From Chloroflexota bacterium (GTDB lineage: Bacteria; Chloroflexota; Dehalococcoidia; DSTF01; JACRBR01), in assembly GCA_016213125.1 (NCBI GenBank), contig JACRBR010000010.1:1-31712 (forward strand): a stretch of 31,712 bases of DNA, in the 5' to 3' direction. Shown piece after piece: positions 24,164 to 30,837 of the stretch (position 1 is its first letter; every line of letters starts with the position of its first letter). The notes below the pieces were generated by a model. That model was not told where the DNA came from, did not search any database, and saw nothing but the letters and a program-made list of their open reading frames with translations. Made by a program: the position numbers and the translations under genes.

Positions 24164-25087
24164 TCAGCGCTTGGGCCCGGTGGATCCTCGCAGCCGCGGG
24201 TCCAGGATGTCCCGCAACGTGTCTCCCAGCAGGTTGAACCCCAGCACCACCACCGAGATCACCAACCCCGGAAAGATCACCAGGTGGGGATACTCGTTCG
24301 CACGCTCACGGCCAGCCGCGAGGTCAATGCCCCAGCCGGGCGTGCCCTGCTCCACGCCCAGTCCGAGGAACGACAGCGTCGCCTCTGCGATGATGGCGAT
24401 GGCAAACACACTACTCGCGCCGACGAGGATGAAGGGCATGATATTCGGGACCACGTACCGCCACAGGATGTGCACTTCCGACGCACCGACCGCCCGGGCG
24501 CCCAAAACGTACTCTTTGTTCTTCTCCACCAGCGCCACCGCGCGCATCAAGCGAGAGCCGCCGAAGAACGCCGAGATCGCGATCACGATAATGACTGCCT
24601 TCAATCCGGGCCCGACAGCAGCAATCACGGTCAGCAGGATGGGTAGCTGTGGAAAGGCCGACCATGCTTCACCTGAACGTTGGATCGCGTAGTCAATCCA
24701 GCGCCCGAAGTAGCCGCTGATGATCCCCAGCGCCGTCCCGGGTATGAACCCCAGGACGAACACCCATGCGCCGAACTGGAGCGAAAGCTGCGCTCCGACA
24801 ATCAGGCGACTGAAGATGTCCTGCCCAAACTGGGTCGTCCCAAATGGGTGCGCCATCGATGACGTCTCGAACCGCGCCTGAGTGTCGAACGCGCGAGGAT
24901 CATACGGCGCGATAGATGGGCCGATGACCCCCACCACCAGGAACATAAATACGATCAAGAGCCCCAGCAGGCCGGCGGGGTTTTGCAGCCAGGGTCGGCC
25001 GATCCGTACCAGGAACGGCTTCTCCTGCGGGAGTTCCCAGGCTTCTTGTTGAGCGACCGGGATACTGGAACTGGCGATCGTGACCAT
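24164..25087 (-). CDS. Dipeptide/oligopeptide ABC importer permease, DppC type
   Basis: This 307-aa inner-membrane permease has about six helices, after a cytosolic N-terminal 45 residues (QKPF-type region then LLGLLIVFMFLVVGVIGPSIAPYDP). The EAA-type cytosolic loop that contacts the ATPase reads YVLGARAVGASEVHILWRYVVPNIMP. This fits DppC/OppC/NikC. Its ATG overlaps the stop of the upstream permease gene by one base (TGATG), showing translational coupling. No ATP-binding gene follows; the next gene downstream is the unrelated RDD pair. Confidence 0.93.
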   Translation of the reverse strand: MVTIASSSIPVAQQEAWELPQEKPFLVRIGRPWLQNPAGLLGLLIVFMFLVVGVIGPSIAPYDPRAFDTQARFETSSMAHPFGTTQFGQDIFSRLIVGAQLSLQFGAWVFVLGFIPGTALGIISGYFGRWIDYAIQRSGEAWSAFPQLPILLTVIAAVGPGLKAVIIVIAISAFFGGSRLMRAVALVEKNKEYVLGARAVGASEVHILWRYVVPNIMPFILVGASSVFAIAIIAEATLSFLGLGVEQGTPGWGIDLAAGRERANEYPHLVIFPGLVISVVVLGFNLLGDTLRDILDPRLRGSTGPKR

Positions 25088-26037
25088 CAGCTGTATCTCA
25101 CTCGCGGGTCGATAAATCCGTAAGAAAGATCGACGACCAGGTTCACCATCACAACAACGAACGCCGTGTACACGGTCAGGAACTGCACGACGGGGAGATC
25201 CCGGATGAATGCCGCCGTAAAGAACCACTCTCCCAGCCCCTGGATGCTCAATACGCGCTCGACGATGATCGAGCCGCCGAACACGGCGACGAACGCGGTC
25301 CCCAGGGCCGTGACAATGGGCGTGCCGGCGTTACGGAGGGCGTGGGAAAGGATGACGGTATGGCGGCGCAGCCCCTTTGCGCTCGCCGTGCGGACATAGT
25401 CGCTCCTCAGGACTTCCAGCATCGTCGTGCGCGTCAAGCGCATGAGACCGGCGGAACCCGCAAGGCCGATCAGGAGCGCCGGCGGAAGAAAGAGCTTCAG
25501 GTTGTGCACGGGATCTTCATAGATCGGCACGTAGCCACCGACAGGCATCGAATAGTTCCAGAGATATAGCGGGATGATGATCAGCAGCGTGAGCAGGAAG
25601 TACTCAGGTATCGACGACAGCCCTACAGCACCGAATCTCACACCGTAGTCCAGCGGCCCGTTGCGGAACATGGCCGAAAGAATCCCGAACCCGACGCCGA
25701 AGATGGCCCCGAAGAACAGGCTCATCGTAATGATCTGGAAACTTGGTGGGAAGCGGCGCGCGAACTCGTCCTTAATCGGCTTTTCGCTCCGGAACTCGTT
25801 GCCGAAGTCGCCCCGCACGAGCTCACCAAGCCAGGTGCCGTACTGCTGCCAAACAGGATCGTTCAGGCCCCAATCCTCACGGATGCGGTCCAGCTGCTCG
25901 TCCGTTGCGCCCTGGCCCGCGATCGCCGCGGCGGGGTCCTGTCCGGGGAGGCCGCGCAACAGAAAGAACACAATCGCAGACACACCGAACAGAATGATCG
26001 GGAGCCACGCCAGCCGCCGGAGTGCATAGCGAGTCAT
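25087..26037 (-). CDS. Dipeptide/oligopeptide ABC importer permease, DppB type
   Basis: This 316-aa permease starts with MTRYALRRLAWLPIILFGVSAIVFFLLRGLPGQDPAAA, the usual DppB/OppB/NikB opening of one helix and a periplasmic loop. The EAA loop is DYVRTASAKGLRRHTVILSHALRNAG. The C-terminal VERVLSIQGLGEWFFTAAFIRDLPVVQFLTVYTAFVVVMVNLVVDLSYGFIDPRVR is diagnostic. It begins 9 nt after the binding-protein stop, so the order is binding protein, DppB, DppC, in one transcript. It would pair with the DppC-type protein to make the translocation pore. Confidence 0.94.
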   Translation of the reverse strand: MTRYALRRLAWLPIILFGVSAIVFFLLRGLPGQDPAAAIAGQGATDEQLDRIREDWGLNDPVWQQYGTWLGELVRGDFGNEFRSEKPIKDEFARRFPPSFQIITMSLFFGAIFGVGFGILSAMFRNGPLDYGVRFGAVGLSSIPEYFLLTLLIIIPLYLWNYSMPVGGYVPIYEDPVHNLKLFLPPALLIGLAGSAGLMRLTRTTMLEVLRSDYVRTASAKGLRRHTVILSHALRNAGTPIVTALGTAFVAVFGGSIIVERVLSIQGLGEWFFTAAFIRDLPVVQFLTVYTAFVVVMVNLVVDLSYGFIDPRVRYS

Positions 26038-26046
26038 ACCCGAATT

Positions 26047-27810
26047 CTACGCCTCCTGGCGCCGGGTGTCGTCGTCCAGCCATGTCGTCCGATTGAACAG
26101 GCCATACGAGCCACGCCCTGTGACCGACCCCTTCACGTAATCGTACCGGCCACCGAAGTTAATGGCCGAAAGCACGTTGAACATCGGCGCCGATTTCCGC
26201 ATGATCACCCGCTGCGCCTCAAGCACTTTCTCGACGCGCGCTTCTTCGTCCAACTCCTGGGCCGCCGCCAGCACCGCCGCATCGACGTCCGCATCCTGGT
26301 AGTCCATGAAGTTCGCCGGCCGGCCGGAGCTGGTGTCCGCGCCCATGTAGAACCGAAGCGGCAGGTCCACGTCTTCATATGGCAGGTGCTGGAAGCACGT
26401 CATCTGGAATTGGTGCTGGTTCAGCGTCTGCGTGAACCACTTCACCAGGTCCTCTTGCGTCAGTTTGACCTTCACGCCACCGCGCCCCAGTTGCTCCTTT
26501 AGCACCTGCGCAAGCTGGGAGTCTGTTGCGCGGTTGGAGTGCTTGATCTCGTACTCGCGATCGAAATCGAATGCCGCCGCTTCCAAAAGTTGCTTGGCGC
26601 CCGCCACGTCCGTCGTCCAGTAGTCGACCAGATCGGGGTCGTTCTCCGGCAGCTGGTATCGCTTGTGTGCAGGCGGAATGGGCGCTGCCTTTAAGCCGTC
26701 TCCCTCTTCAATCAGGAGGATCGCCTCATCCCTGTCGATGAGCTTATTGAACGCGCGCCGCACGCGGTCGTCATTGAACGGTGGCTCCATGTGGAGCATC
26801 AAGTTCAAGTAGTCCCGCGAGAGGTCGCTGCCGGTCACGACCTTCGAGCCGAGCTCGGTGACCGTGTCTTCCATCTGCTTTCGGCTCGTAAATCCGGCCG
26901 TGTCGGTTTCGCCCGCGCGGAAGGCCGCGTACCCGGCGTTGTCGTCCGTGATGAAGATGAAATCGACGCCGTTCAGATACGGCTGTCCCGTGATGTCTTT
27001 TCCATTCTGATAGGTGCGGAACTGCTGGAACTTGCGGAACTTGATGTTCGCGCCGTTGTCGTGGCTCTGAAGGTTCCAGTGCCCCGATCCGATCGCGTCC
27101 TTCAGCAGCAGGTCATCGTGATCGTGGAGTATCTCCTTCGGCAGGATGGACGTGAAGATGGGTGAGCCGGCGTTCGATGACGTGAACACCCACGCCCACG
27201 GAAAACGCTGCGTGATCCGCAGCGTCTTCTCATCCACGACCGTGATGTCCTCCATGACATCCTGAAGCCAGCTGTACCCGATCGGCGGCTCCTCTTTGAA
27301 CCGCTTGAAACTTTCGACGACGTCCTCGGCTGTTACCTTGCGTCCGTTCGCCGGCTCCTTGTCGTGGAACGTCGCGTCGCCGATCGTCACGATCAGTTCC
27401 AATCCCTGATCGTCGGGCTGCTCGATCTTCGTCGCCAGGAACAGCTCCGTCACGCCGGTGTCCGTAGGCACGTACCACAGGTGGTCAAACACCGTGAAAC
27501 CCAGCGTCAGTCCCTGCGCCAAAATCAGGATGCCAGGGCCAAACACGTTCATGCTGGGCAGAGCACCGGCCTGGCGCACCTTCAGGATGCCGCCCGGCTT
27601 TCCGGGTCCGTCCTGGTATCCGTCGTTTATTGTCGCGGTGGGCGGGACAACGGTGCCGTTCCCGCCGCCGTTCGTCTTCTTGTCGCTCTTGCACCCCACC
27701 AGCGCGATCGCGCCCAGCGCGGCCGTTCCCGCCACCGCGCCCGAAAGCGCCCGTCGTCGCGTCACCCGCTGGCGTCCCCAGTAGCGAAGCCCCAGATCTT
27801 GCTCGCCCAT
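26047..27810 (-). CDS. Peptide ABC importer substrate-binding lipoprotein (SBP family 5)
   Basis: This is a 587-aa exported solute-binding protein of the DppA/OppA type. The signal contains a twin-arginine-like TRRRALSG followed by a hydrophobic stretch and lipobox LVGC, so it is probably a Tat-exported lipoprotein. The mature protein shows typical SBP_bac_5 features (KVTAEDVVESFKRF, FNKLIDRDEAILLIEEGDG, KQLLEAAAFD-like stretches). A TTGACA-N17-CACAAT promoter lies upstream and a GGAGG precedes the ATG at 27810. It is first in an operon with two permeases. No ATPase is encoded here; those must come from elsewhere, or the importer shares one. Confidence 0.93.
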   Translation of the reverse strand: MGEQDLGLRYWGRQRVTRRRALSGAVAGTAALGAIALVGCKSDKKTNGGGNGTVVPPTATINDGYQDGPGKPGGILKVRQAGALPSMNVFGPGILILAQGLTLGFTVFDHLWYVPTDTGVTELFLATKIEQPDDQGLELIVTIGDATFHDKEPANGRKVTAEDVVESFKRFKEEPPIGYSWLQDVMEDITVVDEKTLRITQRFPWAWVFTSSNAGSPIFTSILPKEILHDHDDLLLKDAIGSGHWNLQSHDNGANIKFRKFQQFRTYQNGKDITGQPYLNGVDFIFITDDNAGYAAFRAGETDTAGFTSRKQMEDTVTELGSKVVTGSDLSRDYLNLMLHMEPPFNDDRVRRAFNKLIDRDEAILLIEEGDGLKAAPIPPAHKRYQLPENDPDLVDYWTTDVAGAKQLLEAAAFDFDREYEIKHSNRATDSQLAQVLKEQLGRGGVKVKLTQEDLVKWFTQTLNQHQFQMTCFQHLPYEDVDLPLRFYMGADTSSGRPANFMDYQDADVDAAVLAAAQELDEEARVEKVLEAQRVIMRKSAPMFNVLSAINFGGRYDYVKGSVTGRGSYGLFNRTTWLDDDTRRQEA

Positions 27811-27872
27811 GCGTCCCGCCTCCTGGCCTAACGGCTCCAGTCCCATCGTCGGGGTTTCACTGAACGGTGTTC

Positions 27873-27901
27873 ATTGTGCGGGCGCCCTGTCCCACTGTCA
27901 A
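27873..27901 (-). promoter_or_regulatory. Sigma-70-like promoter of the peptide importer operon
   Basis: On the minus strand TTGACA (27901-27896) and CACAAT (27878-27873) are separated by exactly 17 nt. The predicted start lies about 55 nt before the ATG at 27810. The rest of the 265-bp gap (27811-28075) shows nothing I recognise apart from the repeat at its far end. Confidence 0.65.
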
Positions 27902-28064
27902 CAGTACGAAACAACCATCCGGAGAGTTGCAGCACACCGCAAGTCAACCGCATTTAGGGGCAGCCAAACAGCGTAAAACAACAGAGTTTACAAAGGGAAC
28001 TGCACGCGGGCACCGCGAAGAGAGGCGCGCGCAACAACTGTAACGGCCTGACGGTGGCCGCATG

Positions 28065-28092
28065 GTGCTGGCCGCCTAGTGCTGGCCGCTGT
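28065..28092. repeat. 14-nt tandem repeat across the stop of the 28076 gene
   Basis: GTGCTGGCCGCCTA (28065-28078) is followed directly by GTGCTGGCCGCTGT (28079-28092), two copies with three changes. CTA at 28076-28078 is the TAG stop of the minus-strand gene. Confidence 0.75.
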
Positions 28093-28357
28093 CCTTTGGC
28101 GGCGTGTACGCCGTCAGCCCCAGCCGCCGCCGCAACAAGTATGCGCCGGTGCCCACCACGAACACCGTCGCCAGTACCGCTCCCAGCACCGAAAGCTGGA
28201 TCGCCACCGTGTCGTCGTTTCCGGAGGAAGCGGCCCCGTCCTCCTGCGCGGACACGGCCGGCGCAGGCGCTTCGTGCGCCACACTCGCGGCATTCGCACC
28301 CCGCATCGGTGCGGCAGCCGCGACGGTCAGGACCAGTGCGATAAGCAGAAATCTCAT
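28076..28357 (-). CDS. Small exported membrane-anchored protein
   Basis: This 93-aa protein has an N-terminal signal peptide (MRFLLIALVLTVAAAAPMRGANAA), then an acidic/Ala-rich segment (SVAHEAPAPAVSAQEDGAASSGNDD). A single C-terminal transmembrane helix (LGAVLATVFVVGTGAYLL, about 58-75) is followed by RRRLGLTAYTPPKDSGQH. This topology, an external N-terminal segment with a basic cytosolic tail, fits a small type-I anchored protein. TACCAT lies 8 nt before the ATG at 28357, so the mRNA may be leaderless. I do not recognise the family, and its stop codon sits in a tandem repeat. Confidence 0.65.
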   Translation of the reverse strand: MRFLLIALVLTVAAAAPMRGANAASVAHEAPAPAVSAQEDGAASSGNDDTVAIQLSVLGAVLATVFVVGTGAYLLRRRLGLTAYTPPKDSGQH

Positions 28358-28396
28358 CGGACGGCATGGTACCGGTGCTGTCCGTTAACGGCTACA

Positions 28397-28456
28397 GCCC
28401 CGCGGCTTATTGCCCCGCGGCTTATTGGCCCGCGCCTTATAAGCCCGCGTCCGCCG
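28397..28456. repeat. 15-nt tandem repeat with in-frame tandem stops
   Basis: Four units, two of them identical (GCCCCGCGGCTTATT at 28397-28411 and 28412-28426), two diverged. On the minus strand, in the frame of the 28437 gene, they give TAA at 28439, 28424 and 28409, and TAG at 28394, each 15 nt apart. Confidence 0.85.
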
Positions 28457-28889
28457 GTGGCGGCATCCCGCCCGGGATCTCGTGCACCGAAACCACGTTG
28501 AGCGTCCGGGGAAAGTGCACGATCTTGACGTACATCTCCGACTCCAGCAGGTGGTAGTCCAGGGGCTGCACCTTGAAGATCGCCCGCCCTATCTGGATGT
28601 AGAAGCTCTGCCACGCGATGACCAGATCCGCGCGCTGCCACTTCCGCAACACCACGCCCTCCGTCTCGGCAAGAGGCGAACCCAGGTCCCGCAGGTGCTG
28701 CCACACCTGGTAGGCCAGCAGCAGCCCCACGACGCCGACGATGGACACCGTCACGTACCCGATCCCGTGCACGCCTTCGCGGACCGCATAGGCCACCACC
28801 AGCGCGTCGGCGGCAAGCAGTACCGCATAGATCACCATGCTGCGGAACAGGGCGGAGCGGGCGGCTGGTTCGGGTTCGGCCACGGTCAT
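28437..28889 (-). CDS. Membrane protein, unknown function
   Basis: This 150-aa protein has a short N-terminal cytosolic part and two transmembrane helices (about 15-35, RSMVIYAVLLAADALVVAYAV, and 43-63, IGYVTVSIVGVVGLLLAYQVW). A soluble C-terminal part (QHLRDLGSPLAETEGVVLRKWQRADLVIAWQSFYIQIGRAIFKVQPLDYHLLESEMYVKIVHFPRTLNVVSVHE) contains several strands. The soluble part's pattern is beta-rich with conserved-looking YHLLESEMYVKI. Its ATG overlaps the stop of the upstream LysM gene (ATGA), so the two form one operon. Function unknown; a partner role for the LysM protein is inference. Confidence 0.75.
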   Translation of the reverse strand: MTVAEPEPAARSALFRSMVIYAVLLAADALVVAYAVREGVHGIGYVTVSIVGVVGLLLAYQVWQHLRDLGSPLAETEGVVLRKWQRADLVIAWQSFYIQIGRAIFKVQPLDYHLLESEMYVKIVHFPRTLNVVSVHEIPGGMPPPADAGL

Positions 28890-29470
28890 TCGGGAAGCGG
28901 TGGTAGCTGGATCGTGTCGCCCGGCACCAGCGGGGCATCGTCCAGGGTCCAGCCGTTCAGGTTCGCGATGGCCCGCGCGTATGCGTCGATGTCATCGCCC
29001 GGCGCGATCGTCGCCTCCGCGATCCCGTACAGCGAATCGCCCTCCTGGACCACGTACTCGCGGAAGCCCACCGTGGGCTCCGCCGTCGCGGCGGTGTCGG
29101 GCGTTGGGGTCCCCGCGGCGTCGGTCTCGTTCACCTCCGGCGTCCCCGAAGACTGTGGCGGCTCGCTCACGCTGGAGGTCGCGCTCGGCGCCGCCCCGCC
29201 CGGCGGCGTGACCGTCGGCGTTACCTTCCCCACCGAAACCGTCGACGAACCCGACGACTCCCCCGGCGGCCGCACCAGCAGGAAGATCGCCACCGCCGTG
29301 CCGACCAGCATGAACAGCAGCGCGCCGCGATACAGGTTGAACGACGGCATCGCGCTGGACGGAGCCAGGCACTCCGCGCAGTAGGTGGCGTTGCCGTGGT
29401 CCGCACAGTAGGTCTTGGCGCAGCGCTTGCACGCGTTGATCGCCGCGTTGTCGCAGGAATAGCAGTTCAT
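28886..29470 (-). CDS. B-box-like zinc-finger, single-pass, LysM-domain protein
   Basis: This 194-aa protein opens with a Cys/His-rich module (MNCYSCDNAAINACKRCAKTYCADHGNATYCAEC: Cys3, 6, 14, 17, 22, His25, Cys31, 34), a B-box-like zinc site on the cytosolic side. One transmembrane helix follows (about 49-66, GALLFMLVGTAVAIFLLV), then a long Thr/Pro/Ser-rich spacer (about 70-140). A C-terminal LysM domain reads YVVQEGDSLYGIAEATIAPGDDIDAYARAIANLNGWT with LVPGDTIQLPPLPE. LysM binds peptidoglycan, so the protein would link the cytosol to the cell wall. It is followed, with an ATGA overlap, by the 28437 gene. The ligand of the zinc module is unknown. Confidence 0.85.
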   Translation of the reverse strand: MNCYSCDNAAINACKRCAKTYCADHGNATYCAECLAPSSAMPSFNLYRGALLFMLVGTAVAIFLLVRPPGESSGSSTVSVGKVTPTVTPPGGAAPSATSSVSEPPQSSGTPEVNETDAAGTPTPDTAATAEPTVGFREYVVQEGDSLYGIAEATIAPGDDIDAYARAIANLNGWTLDDAPLVPGDTIQLPPLPE

Positions 29471-29534
29471 CGTGTTCCGCTAAGTGTACCGTGCCGCGTG
29501 ACCGGACCAGCCCTGTTCCGACGCACAAGCACGC

Positions 29535-29629
29535 GAGGCTGGGTGCTGAAGGCTCGATGCCGGACTTCGTGTCCAGCCTCAAGCTTCCAGCATCCAGCCT
29601 CGCACCCGATTCTTTGGTACTCGACCTCT
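29535..29629. repeat. Heptad-based tract with a long imperfect hairpin beyond rplL
   Basis: CAGCCTC (29574), AAGCTTC, CAGCATC, CAGCCTC recur at seven-base spacing. GAGGCTGGGTGCTG (29535-29548) is nearly complementary to CAGCATCCAGCCTC (29588-29601), 13 of 14 bases plus a G-T, giving a stem with a 39-nt loop. It lies past the rplL stop and could aid 3' end formation. There is no clear U-tract. Confidence 0.65.
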
Positions 29630-29642
29630 GATCTGAGCGGAC

Positions 29643-30020
29643 CTACGTCAGTTCGACGGTCGCCCCGGCATCCTTCAGCTTCGCCGCCACCGCCTCGGCC
29701 TCCGCCTTCGCGATGCCTTCCTTCACAGTTGCCGGCGCTGACTCCACCAGATCCTTCGCTTCCTTCAGGCCCAGCGTCGTCACCTCGCGCACGGCCTTGA
29801 TCACGTTGATCTTGTTCGCGCCCGCTTCCTTGATCACGACGTTGAACTCGGTCTTCTCTTCCTCAACTGCGGCCGGCGCGCCTGCCGCGGCCGGAGCCAT
29901 CATCATCGCCGGCGCCGCAGCCGTGATCCCGAACTCGTCCTCGATCTTCTTGTTCAGATCGCGCAGCTCGATGATCGTCATGCCCTTGATGATGTCAAAC
30001 GCCTCTTCAACCTTCGCCAT
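29643..30020 (-). CDS. rplL: 50S ribosomal protein L7/L12
   Basis: This 125-aa stalk protein recruits translation factors. It has the N-terminal dimerisation helix (MAKVEEAFDIIKGMTIIELRDLNKKIEDEFGI), a hinge rich in Ala/Met/Pro (TAAAPAMMMAPAAAGAPAA) and the globular domain (EKTEFNVVIKEAGANKINVIKAVREVTTLGLKEAKDLVESAPATVKEGI). All fit the family in length and sequence. The ATG at 30020 follows GGAAGGAGAAGG, 58 nt after rplJ, so the two are cotranscribed. A heptad tract separates the genes, and the tract also overlaps the end of rplJ. Confidence 0.97.
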   Translation of the reverse strand: MAKVEEAFDIIKGMTIIELRDLNKKIEDEFGITAAAPAMMMAPAAAGAPAAVEEEKTEFNVVIKEAGANKINVIKAVREVTTLGLKEAKDLVESAPATVKEGIAKAEAEAVAAKLKDAGATVELT

Positions 30021-30046
30021 GGTTCCTTCTCCTTCCAACCCTCTCC

Positions 30047-30102
30047 GGGTTCCGTTTCTCGTTTCCCGCTTCCCGGTTCTAACTTCCCGCTTCTAGCTGC
30101 CC
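30047..30102. repeat. Degenerate 7-nt tandem repeat spanning the rplJ stop
   Basis: Units are GGGTTCC, GTTTCTC, GTTTCCC, GCTTCCC, GGTTCTA, ACTTCCC, GCTTCTA and GCTGCCC. The rplJ TAG (CTA at 30079-30081 on plus) is inside unit five, so the last residues of L10 (GQLEAGS) are encoded by this tract. Confidence 0.85.
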
Positions 30103-30606
30103 CGCGCGCGCATCCACAAGCCGCGCGAACGACTGGATGCTGTCGTTCAGCAGCACCGCCAGCTGCTGCACCGGCTGCACGAACGCCCCGGCCAGCCTGC
30201 CGATCAGCTCCTCGCGGGATGGCAGCGACGCCAGGTCCGCGACGAGCTTCCCGTCGGAGATCGCGCCTTCCATGAACACCTTCTTCGGTGCGAAGGCGTT
30301 GCGCGCGCTCTTCTGGTAGTCCGCCACCGCCTTCGACGGCGCGACGATGTCCCCGAACCCGAAGATCACGAGCGACGGCCCCTCGGCCACCTGGCCCGCC
30401 GTCTCGATCCCCGCCTGCGACGCCGCGATCTGGAACAGCTTGTTCTTCACCACGCGCGCCTCGACGCCCGCGTCGCGGAGCGCCCGGCGCAGCGTCGTCA
30501 GCTCCTTCACCGTCAGACCACGGTACTCCGCGCCGATCATGATGGTCGACCGCTCGACCAGATCCTTCAGCTCGGCGACCGTCGCTTCCTTCTTCGCCGT
30601 TGGCAT
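30079..30606 (-). CDS. rplJ: 50S ribosomal protein L10
   Basis: This 175-aa protein forms the stalk base that binds L7/L12 dimers and 23S rRNA. The N-terminal MPTAKKEATVAELKDLVERSTIMIGAEYRGLTVKELTTLRRALRDAGVEARVVKNKLFQIAASQ and the following PSLVIFGFGDIVAPSKAVADYQ are typical, while the C-terminal helix (IGRLAGAFVQPVQQLAVLLNDSIQSFARLVDARAGQLEAGS) holds the L12-binding part. The last seven residues come from a heptad tract. The ATG at 30606 follows AAGGAAGGG. A 5' leader with an intrinsic terminator precedes it. Neither rplA nor rplK is upstream and rpoB is not downstream. Confidence 0.96.
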   Translation of the reverse strand: MPTAKKEATVAELKDLVERSTIMIGAEYRGLTVKELTTLRRALRDAGVEARVVKNKLFQIAASQAGIETAGQVAEGPSLVIFGFGDIVAPSKAVADYQKSARNAFAPKKVFMEGAISDGKLVADLASLPSREELIGRLAGAFVQPVQQLAVLLNDSIQSFARLVDARAGQLEAGS

Positions 30607-30715
30607 AGGCCCTTCCTTCCCGCAACAAACAGAAAACCCCTGCCAAAGACAGGGGCACACACGCGAGAGCTGCCGCGGACCTGCGGCCGTACGCTCTTCC
30701 ATCGTATTGTGCTTC
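30607..30715 (-). promoter_or_regulatory. L10-type leader of the rplJL operon
   Basis: The minus-strand leader carries GGCCGCAGGTCCGCGGCAGC, which looks like the kink-turn/bulge part of ribosomal L10 leaders, and then an intrinsic terminator, before the rplJ Shine-Dalgarno. L10 leaders bind the L10(L12)4 complex and repress the operon when L10 is in excess. Limits are approximate and covariation was not tested. Confidence 0.55.
30623..30655 (-). terminator. Attenuator terminator inside the rplJ leader
   Basis: On the minus strand CCCCTGTC pairs with GGCAGGGG across TTT (one G-U), followed by TTTTCTGTTTGTT. It ends only 16 nt before the rplJ ATG, so it must be conditional: it would stop transcription unless an alternative fold forms. 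Confidence 0.7.
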
Positions 30716-30822
30716 GGCAGGCTGTGATTAAGCCCCGGGGGCGCCTGCTGTCTTCAGCAAGGAGACTGTACCGGACTGATCGGCCCGCAGGCAACCGGCG
30801 TATCTGCCCCCATGGGCTCCGC

Positions 30823-30828
30823 TATACT
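30823..30828 (+). promoter_or_regulatory. -10 box, probable leaderless promoter of argC
   Basis: TATACT ends 9 nt before the ATG at 30838, with no Shine-Dalgarno. The eleven bases TATACTGGCCG are the same as before the methionine/folate gene at 1477. Confidence 0.6.
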
Positions 30829-30837
30829 GGCCGTCTC

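Noticed and set aside
28354..28938. A minus-strand frame ending in a short amino-acid repeat (RGPISRGAISRGAV) through the 15-nt repeat.
   Set aside because: It overlaps the better-supported 28437 gene in another frame, has no start context, and the peptide repeat is only the translation of the DNA repeat.
14650..30102. Tandem repeat tracts considered as a CRISPR array.
   Set aside because: Units are only 7-15 nt, contiguous without spacers, and no cas gene is present.
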